Shown: positions 32,278 through 42,086, counted from the stretch's first letter. The stretch: DNA of 64,000 nucleotides from Citrobacter sp. wls619 (GCF_005281345.1 NZ_SZXJ01000005.1:319-64318); one strand, 5' to 3'. A program made the numbers and translations. The notes: generated by a model from the letters alone, not told the origin.

Positions 32278-32967
32278 TCAGAACATCACCCTCGCAACCA
32301 GCGGTGCAACCAGAACCATCACCACACCAGACAGCATCATCACCAGACTTGCCACTACGCCTTCCTGCTGACCAAGCTCATACGAGCGAGCCGTGCCCGC
32401 ACCGTGCGATGCTGCGCCAAAACCTGCGCCTTTTGCCATACCTTCGCGGATGGAAAGCCGTAAAAACAGCACATCGCCGACGGCCATGCCGAATACACCG
32501 GTCACCACCACAAACAACGCCACCAGATCTGGCTGCCCGCCCAAGGGTTCTGCCGCTGCCAGCGCAAAAGGCGTGGTGACGGAACGTACCGCCAGGCTAC
32601 GTTGGATCTCATCAGGCAGCATAAACAGACGCGCAAGCCACACGGAACTGGTGACAGCCACCAGCGTCGCCGTGATTACCCCCGCCGTCAACGACATCCA
32701 GTGACGCTTAATCACCGCGAGGTTATCGTAAACCGGAACAGCGAAAGCAATGGTCGCGGGACCTAATAGCCACAGCAGCCAGTGTGATTCGCCAATATAG
32801 TTCTGCCAGGAGATATGTCCGAAGACCAGCATCAGCACCAGTAACGCTGGCGTGAGAACCAGCGGCATCAGCGGCAATTTGCGAAAACGGCGATACAGAC
32901 GCTTGTTGGCAAAATAGATCCCCAGCGTAATCACCAGACACAGCACGCTTAGCTGGAAGTTACTCAC
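32278..32967 (-). CDS. LrgB/CidB (YohK-like) membrane protein
   Basis: This 229-residue inner-membrane protein has about seven hydrophobic segments and the family motifs RSVTTPFALAAAEPLGGQPDLVALFVVVTGVFG and GAASHGAGTARSYELGQQEG. LrgB/CidB partners of LrgA/CidA affect murein hydrolase activity, membrane permeability or pyruvate handling. It overlaps the lrgA-like gene by 8 bases. It resembles E. coli YohK but lies at a different locus. Confidence 0.9.
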   Translation of the reverse strand: MSNFQLSVLCLVITLGIYFANKRLYRRFRKLPLMPLVLTPALLVLMLVFGHISWQNYIGESHWLLWLLGPATIAFAVPVYDNLAVIKRHWMSLTAGVITATLVAVTSSVWLARLFMLPDEIQRSLAVRSVTTPFALAAAEPLGGQPDLVALFVVVTGVFGMAVGDVLFLRLSIREGMAKGAGFGAASHGAGTARSYELGQQEGVVASLVMMLSGVVMVLVAPLVARVMF

Positions 32968-33370
32968 GGGTTAACCTGCTCATTTCATAGCGATACACTT
33001 TATCCACAACCCACGCGGTTGCGCCGAGAACCATCAGCGTGCTTATCGCAATGACGGCAAAAATACGCCAGCCATCGACCAACAGCAGCTGCGTATAGTT
33101 GACGACGGCAACCACCGCCGGGACAAAAAACAGCAGCATTTCAGCCAGTAACCAGCGGGCACCGGCGCGTATCCAGCTCAGCGGGATAATCCGACAGACA
33201 ATCAGCGCCAACATCAGCACCATCCCAACCAGATTGGCGGGAAGCGGTAAATGCAGCCAGGAGACAAGATATTGAGCAAATACAAATAAACCTGCGTACA
33301 ACAGTACCTGGACAGGTATCTGGAGTCGGTGAATGACAGCAGGCGTCACGCGGCTTATCGCCACAGCCAT
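32960..33370 (-). CDS. LrgA/CidA (YohJ-like) holin-like membrane protein
   Basis: This 136-residue protein has four predicted membrane helices and the family segments LPLPANLVGMVLMLALI and ARWLLAEMLLFFVPAVVAVVNY. It is a holin-like partner of the LrgB protein downstream (8-base overlap). A LysR-type gene starts divergently 101 bases away and is probably its regulator, by analogy with cidR-cidAB. Confidence 0.9.
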   Translation of the reverse strand: MAVAISRVTPAVIHRLQIPVQVLLYAGLFVFAQYLVSWLHLPLPANLVGMVLMLALIVCRIIPLSWIRAGARWLLAEMLLFFVPAVVAVVNYTQLLLVDGWRIFAVIAISTLMVLGATAWVVDKVYRYEMSRLTRE

Positions 33371-33471
33371 GAGGGTATGTCCTTAAAAAATAGAGAGCGC
33401 CAGTATAGAGAGCCCCCGTCCAGGACTGAAATGAATTAAACTCATTGCAGGCATAGTCTTAAGGAATAATC

Positions 33472-34362
33472 ATGGATATCAGAACGCTGCGATATTTTGT
33501 TGAGGTGGTGCGTCAGCAGAGCTTTACCCGCGCAGCGGAGAAGCTTTTTGTCACCCAACCCACCATCAGCAAAATGTTGAAGAACCTTGAAGACGAGCTG
33601 AACTGCACGCTGTTAATCCGCGACGGACGACGGCTGTTGCTGACCGATACCGGACAGGTTGTTTTTGAGCGCGGTCTGGCGATTTTGGCCGAGTTTCGTC
33701 AGCTTGAAGCCGAACTTAGCGACATTAACCATCTGAACAAAGGGCTATTGCGCCTTGGTATCCCGCCAATGGTCGGTATGTTGATGGCAGGTCCCATCAG
33801 CCTGTTTCGCCAGCGTTATCCCGGCGTTGAGCTTAAAATATCGGAATTTGGTGGCTTAACCGTCCAGCAGGCAGTCATGAGCGGTGATTTGGATGTCGCA
33901 ATGACGGCTCTTCCGGTCGAAGAAGAGAGCGGACTGGCAACCTTGCCGCTTTTCAGCCATCCGCTCTGCGTGCTGGTTCCGCGCTCGGGCCAGTGGACAA
34001 CCTGCGAATCCATTTCCCCCGAGGCGCTGGCGGAACACCCGCTGCTTATCTACAACGAAGATTTCGCCCTGAGCCGTCAGTTACTGGAACTGTTTAACCA
34101 GCACGATGTAAAACCCCGCATCGCGGTACGTAGCGGGCAGTGGGATTTTCTGGCGGCCATGGTGCAAGCCGGGGTCGGTATCGCCATTTTACCGGAGCCG
34201 ATTTGCCAACGACTGGACAAACAGACGCTGCGCTGGATCCCGCTGGAGAGCGATTTACGCTGGCAACTGGGCATGATTTGGCGCGAAGGCGTGTATCTGT
34301 CGCACAGCGCTCAGGCGTGGCTGACATGCTGCGAAGGGTTCTGGTTAACGCAAGAATCGTAA
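33472..34362 (+). CDS. LysR-family regulator (CidR-like)
   Basis: This 296-residue LysR-type regulator has an N-terminal winged helix (residues 1-60, with SFTRAAEKLFVTQPTISKMLKNLEDEL) and a substrate-binding domain (about 90-290, LRLGIPPMVGMLMAGPI onwards). It is divergent from the lrgAB-like pair, the standard arrangement for control of the adjacent operon. In Gram-positive cid systems the matching regulator responds to acetate metabolism. Its proximity to acs-actP is suggestive but proves nothing. The ATG has AAGGA upstream. Confidence 0.88.
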   Translation: MDIRTLRYFVEVVRQQSFTRAAEKLFVTQPTISKMLKNLEDELNCTLLIRDGRRLLLTDTGQVVFERGLAILAEFRQLEAELSDINHLNKGLLRLGIPPMVGMLMAGPISLFRQRYPGVELKISEFGGLTVQQAVMSGDLDVAMTALPVEEESGLATLPLFSHPLCVLVPRSGQWTTCESISPEALAEHPLLIYNEDFALSRQLLELFNQHDVKPRIAVRSGQWDFLAAMVQAGVGIAILPEPICQRLDKQTLRWIPLESDLRWQLGMIWREGVYLSHSAQAWLTCCEGFWLTQES

Positions 34363-34444
34363 GTGCCGGATGCGGCTAACGCCTTATCCGGCCTACCTCA
34401 CTATTACCGATTTTGTAGGCCTGATAAGCGTAGCGCATCAGGCA
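34362..34444. repeat. REP/BIME element
   Basis: Two units (GTGCCGGATGCGGC with GCCTTATCCGGCC; GTAGGCCTGATAAGCGTAGC with GCATCAGGCAC) lie between the convergent LysR and yjcE genes. Confidence 0.9.
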
Positions 34445-34451
34445 CAACCGT

Positions 34452-36098
34452 TTATTGATTTTCGATCAACAGTGCTTCCAGCAAGTCCAGATCGTGCAAC
34501 AGTTTTTGCAGCGTTTCATTGCTGATTTCGCGCGTGGCGCGCAGGTGATAAAGCTCTGCACGTTCTGAACGCAATGCCGCCAGGCGGAAACGTCGCTCGA
34601 GGTTCTCTTCCTGTAATGAGCTTTCCACATCGTTACGTCCATCGACGCGACGGCGCAGGTTACCGATTACACGAGAACTCACTTCGGTCAGCAGTTGATT
34701 ATCAATATTCTCTTCGCTGTCCGCCGCCAGACGCTCTTCCATTTTCTGGATAGCGACAATCGCGACTTCCGCCGTCGCAGCGCGGGCTATCCGCTCTTCT
34801 TTCAGTTGCTGCGAGTGATCCGCCACTTCCAGGTGTTGCAGCAGAATCGGTAGCATCACCACACCGACAAACAGCGAGAACAGGATCACGCCCGCGGCAA
34901 GGAATACTAACTCGTAGCGCGCCGGGAAGCCGCTGCCATCCGGCAACAGCAGCGGGATGGAGAGCACACCGGCAAGCGTAATCGCCCCGCGAACCCCCGC
35001 AAAGGAGGCGATCAGGATTTCACGCGTTGTCCAGGAGCCAAACTCCATCGGCTTTTTCTTCAGGAAGCGCAGACTGAATTTTTTCATCGTCCACAGCCAG
35101 CCAAAACGCACCAACATCAGCGCCACGTAAATCAGCACGATATCGGTAAACAGCATCCAGGTTTCAACGTTCGGATCGGCTTCTGCCGCCACCAGCGAAG
35201 ACTCCAGAATTCCCGGTAATTGCAGCCCTAACAGCAGGAAGACCATGCCGTTAAAGACGAACTCCAGCATTGCCCAGGTGCTGTTAGCACGTAAGCGCAT
35301 CGCCAATGGCGCACGGCGCATTACGCCTGAACGGGTTATCGTCATCCCGGCCGCGACCGCCGCGAGGATCCCGGAAACACCGATGTGTTCGGCAATCAGA
35401 TAAGAAGCAAACGGCAGCAGGAACAGCAGAACAATTTGCGTTGCCGGCTCATCGCCGCCCCAGCGGCTAAGAAAGCGCAGAGAGCGTCCATACAACCAGC
35501 TGACGACAAAACCCGCCAGGATGCCGCCAATCGCTACCTTAAAGAACTCCACCGTCGCACCACCAACGGTAAACACCATCGTTCCCATTGCCACGGCCAC
35601 AGCAAATTTCAGCGATACCAGGCCAGACGCATCGTTCATCAGCGCTTCGCCCTGCAGGATGCCCATGATTTTCTTCGGTATACGCCCCTCACCGACAATG
35701 CCAGAAAGGGCAACGGCATCGGTTGGCGACAACACTGCAGCCAGCGCAAAAGCGGGGATCAGCGGAATCCCCGGGACCAGCCAATAAATCATAAAACCAA
35801 TGCCGACCACCGTAACCAGTACGAGCGCCAGTGCCAGACCGAAGATCTCTCGTCCGTGCTCCAGAAACTCCCGCGTTGGCGTCTTCCAGCCATCGGCAAA
35901 CAGCAACGGCGGGATGAACAGAACCAAAAACAGTTCAGGGTCAAATTCCACATGCAAACCAAATGTCGGCCACGCCAGCAACGCGCCGATGGCGATCTGC
36001 ATAAGGGGTAAAGGGAGTTGGAAGGGCAATACGCGAGTAAATACCCCCGACAGCGAGACCACAAGGGTCATGATGAGTATGGTAAAAAAGATTTCCAT
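34452..36098 (-). CDS. yjcE: Na+/H+ antiporter-family protein YjcE (CPA1)
   Basis: This 548-residue CPA1 sodium/proton antiporter has about 12 membrane helices with FIPPLLFADGW, the FALAAVLSPTDAVAL motif (catalytic Asp region) and a cytosolic coiled C-terminal tail. The start at 36098 (MEIFFTILIM) follows AGGGA and matches the E. coli length (549). The frame is open for 68 more codons upstream, but those residues do not belong to the family. Confidence 0.93.
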   Translation of the reverse strand: MEIFFTILIMTLVVSLSGVFTRVLPFQLPLPLMQIAIGALLAWPTFGLHVEFDPELFLVLFIPPLLFADGWKTPTREFLEHGREIFGLALALVLVTVVGIGFMIYWLVPGIPLIPAFALAAVLSPTDAVALSGIVGEGRIPKKIMGILQGEALMNDASGLVSLKFAVAVAMGTMVFTVGGATVEFFKVAIGGILAGFVVSWLYGRSLRFLSRWGGDEPATQIVLLFLLPFASYLIAEHIGVSGILAAVAAGMTITRSGVMRRAPLAMRLRANSTWAMLEFVFNGMVFLLLGLQLPGILESSLVAAEADPNVETWMLFTDIVLIYVALMLVRFGWLWTMKKFSLRFLKKKPMEFGSWTTREILIASFAGVRGAITLAGVLSIPLLLPDGSGFPARYELVFLAAGVILFSLFVGVVMLPILLQHLEVADHSQQLKEERIARAATAEVAIVAIQKMEERLAADSEENIDNQLLTEVSSRVIGNLRRRVDGRNDVESSLQEENLERRFRLAALRSERAELYHLRATREISNETLQKLLHDLDLLEALLIENQ

Positions 36099-36204
36099 GC
36101 GTTCCCTGTTTGCGATGTTTCTTATGATTAGTGATGAGAGGCGTCGTGCCTCAATTCTATCTACTCGAGAGTAACGCAAAAGACAACGAGTGTGTTCTGA
36201 AAAT

Positions 36205-36233
36205 AAAAACGGGCGGCAAAAGCCACCCGTTTT
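36205..36233 (-). terminator. Rho-independent terminator of ghxP
   Basis: The stem AAAACGGGTGGC / GCCGCCCGTTTT with a short loop is followed by T residues in the ghxP direction. It ends about 50 bases after the ghxP stop and before yjcE. Confidence 0.85.
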
Positions 36234-36255
36234 CAGGATCAAGAGCGTATCGGGA

Positions 36256-37605
36256 TTAAATAGCCCAACCGCCTGCATAGAATGCAACCAGCGCCACAGC
36301 AATCACCACCGTTCCGATATTCAGTTTGCGCCATTCGCCGGAAACAATACGGCCAATAACCAGAGTGGCAAAACCGATCATAATTCCGGTAACGATATTA
36401 CAGGTCAGCACGATAAAGACGGCGGTAATCAGGCCCGCCATCGCATCGACGAAGTCGGTAAAATCGATTTTCGCCACGTTGCTCAGCATCAGCAGACCAA
36501 CATACATCAGGGCCGGTGCCGTTGCGTAAGCAGGAACAAGGTATGAGAGCGGGGAAAGGAACAGGATCAGCAGGAACAGAACACCTACGGTGATCGCCGT
36601 CAGACCGGTTTTCCCCCCTGCCGCGGTACCCGCTGCAGATTCAATGTAAACCGCCGCCGGAGCTGCCCCTACCAGACCAGAGAACACGCTGCTCAGGGAG
36701 TCCGTCGTTAACGCTTTGCCGCCATCGATAATCTGACCGTCTTTATCCAGCAGATTCGCCTGACCCGCAACCGCGCGGATGGTTCCGGTCGCATCAAAGA
36801 CCGCAGTCATAACCAGCGCCAGCACGCTCGGCAGAACGACAGGGTTCAGCGCCCCCATAATGTCCAGGCTGCCAATCAGAGAGTTACCTTCAGCATCACT
36901 CAGAGAAGGCATGGCGAAGATACCGGAAAAATGCACTGCGGGGTCGAAAATCAGGCCAACGACGGAAATACCAATAATGGTCAACAGGATGCCACCCGGT
37001 ACTTTCAGTTTTTCGAGGCCAATAATCACCGCCAGACCAATCAACGACATAATGACCGGGAAGGTATCGAAGTCACCCAGCGCAACCGGCAGGCCATCCA
37101 GCGGGTTCTTAATGACCAGACCAACACCGTTTGCCGCAATCAGCAGCAGGAACAGGCCGATACCAATACCGGTACCATGCGCAACGCCCTGTGGCAGATT
37201 GCGCAGGATCCAGCTACGAATACCTGTCGCGGAAATGATGGTAAACAGAACACCCATCAGGAACACCGCGCCCAGCGCAACAGGCACGCTAATATGCTGC
37301 CCCAGCACCAGACTGAATGCGGTAAACGCCGTTAACGAAATGGCGCAACCAATCGCCAGCGGCAGGTTTGCCCACAGGCCCATCACAATAGAGCCGACAC
37401 CGGCTACCAGGCAGGTTGCCACAAATACAGCGGCTGGCGGGAAACCGGCTTTACCCAGCATGCCAGGAACCACGATAACAGAGTAGACCATCGCCAGAAA
37501 CGTCGTTAATCCGGCAACGACTTCCTGTCGAACGGTACTGCCACGGTGCGAAATTTTAAACCAGGCGTCGAGTGAACCGCCGGTACGCGCTGAAGGCGTA
37601 GACAT
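36256..37605 (-). CDS. ghxP: Guanine/hypoxanthine permease GhxP
   Basis: This 449-residue purine permease of the NCS2 AzgA-like group has about 13 membrane segments. Conserved stretches include [37 protein letters not shown] and [20 protein letters not shown]. It takes up guanine and hypoxanthine. The start at 37605 ([10 protein letters not shown]) matches E. coli; three extra codons upstream are open. PurR-like boxes lie in the upstream region, which fits purine repression. Confidence 0.95.
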   Translation of the reverse strand: MSTPSARTGGSLDAWFKISHRGSTVRQEVVAGLTTFLAMVYSVIVVPGMLGKAGFPPAAVFVATCLVAGVGSIVMGLWANLPLAIGCAISLTAFTAFSLVLGQHISVPVALGAVFLMGVLFTIISATGIRSWILRNLPQGVAHGTGIGIGLFLLLIAANGVGLVIKNPLDGLPVALGDFDTFPVIMSLIGLAVIIGLEKLKVPGGILLTIIGISVVGLIFDPAVHFSGIFAMPSLSDAEGNSLIGSLDIMGALNPVVLPSVLALVMTAVFDATGTIRAVAGQANLLDKDGQIIDGGKALTTDSLSSVFSGLVGAAPAAVYIESAAGTAAGGKTGLTAITVGVLFLLILFLSPLSYLVPAYATAPALMYVGLLMLSNVAKIDFTDFVDAMAGLITAVFIVLTCNIVTGIMIGFATLVIGRIVSGEWRKLNIGTVVIAVALVAFYAGGWAI

Positions 37606-37717
37606 AGAAAACATCCCCTGAGAGTTTATTTTTCGTCATTATGCGTGCTGGACAATCCACTGCCTGCTTAACGTTTTCTCCCTGTGCCAGGTTTGCGTCA
37701 GTAGGGGTGTCGCAAAA

Positions 37718-37777
37718 AAGCAAACGTTTAGCTCCGCGCATAAAAAACGGGTGGTAAAAAAAAGCAAACGATTATCT
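37718..37777 (-). promoter_or_regulatory. Two PurR-box-like sites upstream of ghxP
   Basis: AAGCAAACGTTTAGCT (37718-37733) and AAGCAAACGATTATCT (37762-37777) both resemble the PurR consensus ACGCAAACGTTTNCNT. They lie 113-172 bases before the ghxP start. Purine repression of this permease is known in E. coli. Sites are judged by eye. Confidence 0.7.
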
Positions 37778-37860
37778 AGCGATCATGTACCGGTTTTCAA
37801 CTGAACTTTGCCGCTTTTTACTCATTTCTTCTTATAACGCACAAGAAATAGCCAGTCGAT

Positions 37861-37876
37861 GCGCAAACGTTATCGT
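37861..37876. promoter_or_regulatory. Third PurR-box-like site
   Basis: GCGCAAACGTTATCGT is the closest match to the PurR consensus among the three, but it lies 256 bases upstream of ghxP. It could aid repression by looping or serve the region towards sraL. Confidence 0.5.
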
Positions 37877-38038
37877 CAATGCGCAATCTGGCAACAAATT
37901 TCGCGCAGTTATTACAACCCCGGCGGTAATCCTTTACGTTCACTCGCGCAAAAAAATGGATGAAGATGCGGAAAATTTTTCGGCTAAAAAACCATCAATT
38001 GACTGGCAAATAGACGGGGGTGGCATACACTTACCTTA

Positions 38039-38180
38039 TCAACACAAGCCGGAACCTCCCCTAATGTGCTCGACTGAGGGGTGTTGATGTCGGGGGAAAC
38101 CCTCCCGTGAACCAGCGGGATAGAGTGAAAGACAAAGACCGGAACCAAACTAAAGCGCCCTCTGTGGCGCTTTAGTTTTA
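38039..38180 (+). ncRNA. sraL: Small RNA SraL (RyjA)
   Basis: The region downstream of soxR on the opposite strand carries a sequence that I recognise as the Hfq-binding sRNA SraL/RyjA. It begins at ATCAACACAAGCCGGAACC, has an internal hairpin (CCCCT-ATGTGC-AGGGG region) and ends with the terminator stem AACTAAAGCGCC / GGCGCTTTAGTT at 38148-38177. A -10-like CATACACT sits just upstream, as for a sigma-S promoter. In Salmonella it represses tig. The shared terminator also serves soxR from the other side. Confidence 0.85.
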
Positions 38181-38204
38181 TACCCGTCACATATTTCAAA
38201 CCCA

Positions 38205-38663
38205 TCAATCATCTTCCAGCAGGCGCGCCCCGGTTCCCTGCTCGCCAAGCTGGTCGCCTGGGTTACGCAACGGGCAATCACTACGCGACAAACAGCCGCA
38301 GCCAATGCATCCATCCAGTTCATCACGCAACGCCACCAGGGTATGAATACGCCGGTCCAGTTCTTCACGCCATTGCGACGAGAGCTGTTTCCACTCTTTG
38401 GCGCTGAGCGAATGTCCTTCGGGTAGTACCCCTAGCGCGTCGCCAATCGTCGCCAACGGTATACCGATACGCTGGGCAATCTTGATAATCGCGACATAAC
38501 GCAACACATCACGTTTGTATCGACGCTGATTACCGCTGTTGCGCATGCTGCTGATTAGCCCTTTGCTTTCATAGAAGTGCAGAGTTGATACCGCGACACC
38601 GCTACGTTTTGCGACTTCACCTGGCGTGAGCAGCGCTTTTATCCGGGGTAATTTCTTTTCCAT
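38205..38663 (-). CDS. soxR: Redox-sensing transcriptional activator SoxR
   Basis: This 152-residue MerR-family regulator has an N-terminal winged helix ([26 protein letters not shown]), a dimerisation helix and a [2Fe-2S] cluster with Cys119, Cys122, Cys124 and Cys130 in [12 protein letters not shown]. Oxidation or nitrosylation of the cluster lets it activate soxS. It is divergent from soxS over 86 bases. Confidence 0.98.
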   Translation of the reverse strand: MEKKLPRIKALLTPGEVAKRSGVAVSTLHFYESKGLISSMRNSGNQRRYKRDVLRYVAIIKIAQRIGIPLATIGDALGVLPEGHSLSAKEWKQLSSQWREELDRRIHTLVALRDELDGCIGCGCLSRSDCPLRNPGDQLGEQGTGARLLEDD

Positions 38664-38670
38664 AAATCGC

Positions 38671-38701
38671 TTTACCTCAAGTTAACTTGAGGAATTATAC
38701 T
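38671..38701 (+). promoter_or_regulatory. soxS promoter and SoxR-binding palindrome
   Basis: The 18-base palindrome CCTCAAGTTAACTTGAGG (38675-38692) sits between a -35 TTTACC (38671-38676) and a -10 TATACT (38696-38701). The spacer is 19 bases, the overlong spacing that SoxR corrects by bending. The sequence is as in E. coli. Confidence 0.95.
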
Positions 38702-38749
38702 CGCCCACAGACAAAACGACGAATCGAATACTGAGAAAGAGGCAGCCCT

Positions 38750-39073
38750 ATGTCCCATCAGCAGATAATTCAGACCCTTATTGAATGGATTGATGAACAT
38801 ATCGATCAACCGCTGAACATTGAGGCGGTGGCGAAAAAATCAGGTTACTCGAAGTGGTATTTACAGAGGATGTTCCGCACGGTGATGCGTCAGACGTTGG
38901 GTGACTATATCCGCCAGCGCCGACTTTTATTGGCCGCCGTGGAACTACGGACGACCGAACGACCTATTTTCGATATCGCGATGGATCTCGGTTATGTGTC
39001 GCAACAAACGTTCTCACGCGTGTTCCGCCGCGAGTTTGATCGTACTCCCAGCGACTACCGTCATCGCCTGTAG
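38750..39073 (+). CDS. soxS: Superoxide response activator SoxS
   Basis: This 107-residue single-domain AraC/XylS activator has two helix-turn-helix units (IEAVAKKSGYSKWYLQRMFR and IFDIAMDLGYVSQQTFSRVFRREF). It turns on the superoxide regulon (sodA, zwf, fumC, micF and others). It is divergent from soxR and ends three bases before the convergent pdeC stop. Confidence 0.98.
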   Translation: MSHQQIIQTLIEWIDEHIDQPLNIEAVAKKSGYSKWYLQRMFRTVMRQTLGDYIRQRRLLLAAVELRTTERPIFDIAMDLGYVSQQTFSRVFRREFDRTPSDYRHRL

Positions 39074-39075
39074 GA

Positions 39076-40662
39076 TTATTGCCCGCTCTGCGTCAGTATG
39101 GCGGGCGAGCGCTGTAGCCAGTGCATAAACTCCTGCGGCGGTAACGCTTTCGCAAAATACCATCCCTGACAATACTGAACGCCGCGTTCAAGCAGCCATT
39201 CAATTTGATCTGCCGTTTCCACCCCTTCAGCAATTGTCTTCAGATGTAAGCTTTGCGCCATCTCGATGATATGTTCGGCAATCAGGTGGCTGGTACTGTT
39301 GGTCGCCAGCGTACTAATAAAAGATTTATCAATCTTCAGGATATCCACGTTCAGCGCCGCCAGATTGTGCAGATTGGAATATCCCGTCCCAAAATCATCA
39401 AATGCCACTTCATAACCTGCCTGACGGAATGCCTGGATTACCGGAGTCATTTTATGCACATCAATAAATCCACGCTCCGTCACTTCGACTTTAATTTGCT
39501 GGGCAGCCACTGAGTAATCACGCGCTTTCTCGGCGAGCAGGGCAATCAGTCGGGATGAATGGAAATCAGAAGCTGAGAGGTTAATTGAGATATAAATCTG
39601 GGGATGCGCAGAAAGAAAATACCCTAAATCATTGAACACTTCTTCGACCACATAATCCGTGATCCTTTCAATCATGCCTTCTTTTTCAGCCAGCGGAATA
39701 AATTCCGTCGGGCTCATGACCTCACCTTTGCAACCAGGCCAACGCATCAGCGCCTCGGCCCCCACACATTGACCATTCTTGATATCGATGATCGGCTGGT
39801 AATGCAGGCGTAGCTGGCGTTTTTCCAGAGCACGTCTTAACAAGCGACGAGGGGAATGGTACTGCTGGCGCGTGCGCCACCACATCAACAGCATCAGAAT
39901 GCTGCAGATCACCCCAAAGGGGATCGTGAGTGCGGCTTCGTGATAAAAATTTTGATGGACGCGATCGTGGGTAGTCGAAACAATAATCGCGATTGGCCGC
40001 TTCTCAGAACGAACGATGGTATAGAACCGATCGTCCAGTTGGAAGGTAGAGGTTTTACCGCGCACCAGCGGCAGAAATTGCTTAACATGCGCCTGATTGC
40101 TGGCAGAGAAGAAAGTATCCGTTATCGTGTCATAGACGCCCCACAATAGGCCAGGATCATCTGACATGACTTCGCTGTAAGATAATGGGTTAATGACAGC
40201 GACGTAGTTTCCTCTTTGCATATACGTCATGTTGTAGCCAGAGAAGAAAGGCGTATCGCGATAGTAATAGATCGAAACGTCCGGCGTACGTTTATAGTCA
40301 GCGGTTGGCATAATATAGGGAACTGACGGCGCCATCGACGTGGAGCACAAAAAATGATCAGCTTGTGCATAAATTAGCTCGCTGATATATAAACGCCCGC
40401 GAATAATATTCAGCATACTTTTCTGATGTGCAGGGGTACACATCTTGCCCTGATACAGCTGAGCCATATCACGCGCTAAATCGGCTTGCTGGATCACCAG
40501 TTCCGTTTTATTTAACACCAGTTGAGCAAAAGAGCGGAGTTGAGTGCGGGTTTCGGACATCGCCCGGATATGAGCAAACCATAGCGCCAGCACCACGGGG
40601 AGCAATACCACCGTGAGCGTGCCGAGGAGCTTCAGCATCTTGCTATGCGCACTGAGATTCAT
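39076..40662 (-). CDS. pdeC: Cyclic-di-GMP phosphodiesterase PdeC (CSS-EAL)
   Basis: This 528-residue membrane protein has two helices flanking a periplasmic CSS domain with the redox-sensitive motif CSTSM, followed by a cytoplasmic EAL domain (EALMRW, the family loop DDFGTGYSNL and a C-terminal AEGVETADQ). In E. coli PdeC disulfide state controls its activity and it lowers c-di-GMP. Length is identical to E. coli. Confidence 0.95.
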   Translation of the reverse strand: MNLSAHSKMLKLLGTLTVVLLPVVLALWFAHIRAMSETRTQLRSFAQLVLNKTELVIQQADLARDMAQLYQGKMCTPAHQKSMLNIIRGRLYISELIYAQADHFLCSTSMAPSVPYIMPTADYKRTPDVSIYYYRDTPFFSGYNMTYMQRGNYVAVINPLSYSEVMSDDPGLLWGVYDTITDTFFSASNQAHVKQFLPLVRGKTSTFQLDDRFYTIVRSEKRPIAIIVSTTHDRVHQNFYHEAALTIPFGVICSILMLLMWWRTRQQYHSPRRLLRRALEKRQLRLHYQPIIDIKNGQCVGAEALMRWPGCKGEVMSPTEFIPLAEKEGMIERITDYVVEEVFNDLGYFLSAHPQIYISINLSASDFHSSRLIALLAEKARDYSVAAQQIKVEVTERGFIDVHKMTPVIQAFRQAGYEVAFDDFGTGYSNLHNLAALNVDILKIDKSFISTLATNSTSHLIAEHIIEMAQSLHLKTIAEGVETADQIEWLLERGVQYCQGWYFAKALPPQEFMHWLQRSPAILTQSGQ

Positions 40663-41213
40663 GTCAGCCCTATTTCCCTGTTTCGTATATGCCAGTACCC
40701 ATCAAGGCAGGATGCTATAAACACCAGCTGGTTAAGTTGCATGAATCTATCAACATTATCAACAGACGTCTCTATGTAAAAGTCTGATAATAGTGGATGA
40801 TGATATTATTTTCCCGTAAGGCAAACTTAAAGTTACGCTTATTTTGCAACATCATTATCAAGAAGGAGTAATGTTTTACACGCGTTATACTGACGGTACG
40901 TATAAAATACATTAACTTTTTTAACGATTAATTTCGGATAAAGAAAACAAGCAACATGAATGCATCTTACATAACGCATAATTAATTATTCGTTTATGAA
41001 TCAAGATAACCATACAATTGCCATGGATAAAGGCCGGCAAAAATAACGTCAGATACTGGTGAACAAACGAGCAATTGTGATATAGTTCACAGAAATAATG
41101 TAAAAGAAACATTGTTTCATTCATGTTATTGCCCGTCGATAGCCAGAGTATCACACCCTCGGTGAACACCCCCGCGCTGTCCTGGGCATCAAGACTTTCT
41201 GAGGACGTTTTTC
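40663..41213. other. Intergenic region pdeC - yjcB
   Basis: These 550 AT-rich bases contain no recognised gene. This is the interval (soxS to ssb) where Salmonella carries SPI-4; nothing of it is seen here. It holds the promoters of the divergent pdeC and yjcB, including a GAGGACG ribosome site for yjcB at its end. A minus-strand open frame at 40921-41169 lacks a ribosome site and gene-like composition. Confidence 0.45.
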
Positions 41214-41495
41214 ATGGCAACAATAACAACTGGCGTGGTTCTTCTGCGGTGGCAACTACTCAGCGCGGTACTGATGTTTTTAGCCAGTACGCTCAATATC
41301 CGTTTTCGTAAATCAGATTATATTGGCCTGGCCGTCATTAGCAGCGGTTTGGGGCTGGTTTTTGCCTGCTGGTTTGCGACTGGATTGCTCGGCATAACCC
41401 TGGTGGATATGTCCGCTATCTGGAAGAACATTGAAACCGTGATGGTTGACGTGATGAGCCACACACCGCCAGACTGGCCAATGGTGTTGAACTGA
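41214..41495 (+). CDS. yjcB: Inner-membrane protein YjcB
   Basis: This 93-residue hydrophobic protein is the same length as E. coli YjcB. It has two membrane segments (about residues 5-24 and 37-60). Its function is unknown. It is convergent with ssb across a bidirectional terminator. Confidence 0.88.
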   Translation: MATITTGVVLLRWQLLSAVLMFLASTLNIRFRKSDYIGLAVISSGLGLVFACWFATGLLGITLVDMSAIWKNIETVMVDVMSHTPPDWPMVLN

Positions 41496-41509
41496 TAACA
41501 AAATTGCAT

Positions 41510-41543
41510 ATGGCTACCCCAGTCTTGAGGTAGCCATTATTTT
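41510..41543. terminator. Bidirectional terminator between yjcB and ssb
   Basis: ATGGCTACC and GGTAGCCAT form a perfect 9-base-pair stem with T/A-rich flanks on both sides, between convergent genes. Confidence 0.85.
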
Positions 41544-41561
41544 CAGCGTAACGCAGTGGGA

Positions 41562-42086
41562 TTAGAACGGAATATCGTCGTCGAAATCCATCGGCGGCTC
41601 GTTAGACGGTGCTGCCGGAGCGGATTGTTGCGGGCGAGACTGCGCGCCGCCGCTGAACTGGTTGCCACCCTGCGGCTGCTGAGGCTGACCCCAACCGCCC
41701 TGCTGCTGACCGCCACCTGCCGGAGCACCACCACCCTGACGACCACCCAGCATTTGCATGGTGCCGCCAACGTTAACTACAACTTCTGTGGTGTACTTTT
41801 CTACGCCGGACTGATCGGTCCATTTGCGGGTACGCAGCTGACCTTCGATATAAACCTGAGAACCTTTACGCAGATATTCGCTGGCCACTTCCGCCAGTTT
41901 GCCAAACAGCACAACACGGTGCCACTCAGTCTGCTCTTTCATTTCGCCGGTCGCTTTATCACGCCAGGATTCGGAAGTAGCCAGCGTAATGTTGGCAACT
42001 GCGCCACCATTCGGCATATAGCGTACTTCCGGGTCCTGGCCCAGATTACCGACGAGAATCACCTTGTTTACGCCTCTGCTGGCCAT
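41562..42086 (-). CDS. ssb: Single-stranded DNA-binding protein Ssb
   Basis: This 174-residue protein has an N-terminal OB fold ([27 protein letters not shown]), a Gly/Gln-rich linker and the conserved acidic tail MDFDDDIPF that binds repair partners. It is divergent from uvrA with a LexA box between them. Confidence 0.98.
   Translation of the reverse strand: MASRGVNKVILVGNLGQDPEVRYMPNGGAVANITLATSESWRDKATGEMKEQTEWHRVVLFGKLAEVASEYLRKGSQVYIEGQLRTRKWTDQSGVEKYTTEVVVNVGGTMQMLGGRQGGGAPAGGGQQQGGWGQPQQPQGGNQFSGGAQSRPQQSAPAAPSNEPPMDFDDDIPF

Noticed and set aside
36099-36302. 68-codon N-terminal extension of yjcE
   Set aside because: Residues are unlike the family and the region contains the ghxP terminator; the start at 36098 has a proper ribosome site.
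40921-41169. 82-codon minus-strand open frame between pdeC and yjcB
   Set aside because: No ribosome site, odd composition, and no recognisable homolog; most likely chance.
40663-41213. Possible SPI-4 island or remnant between soxS and ssb, as in Salmonella
   Set aside because: The interval is only 550 non-coding bases; nothing resembling siiA-F is present.
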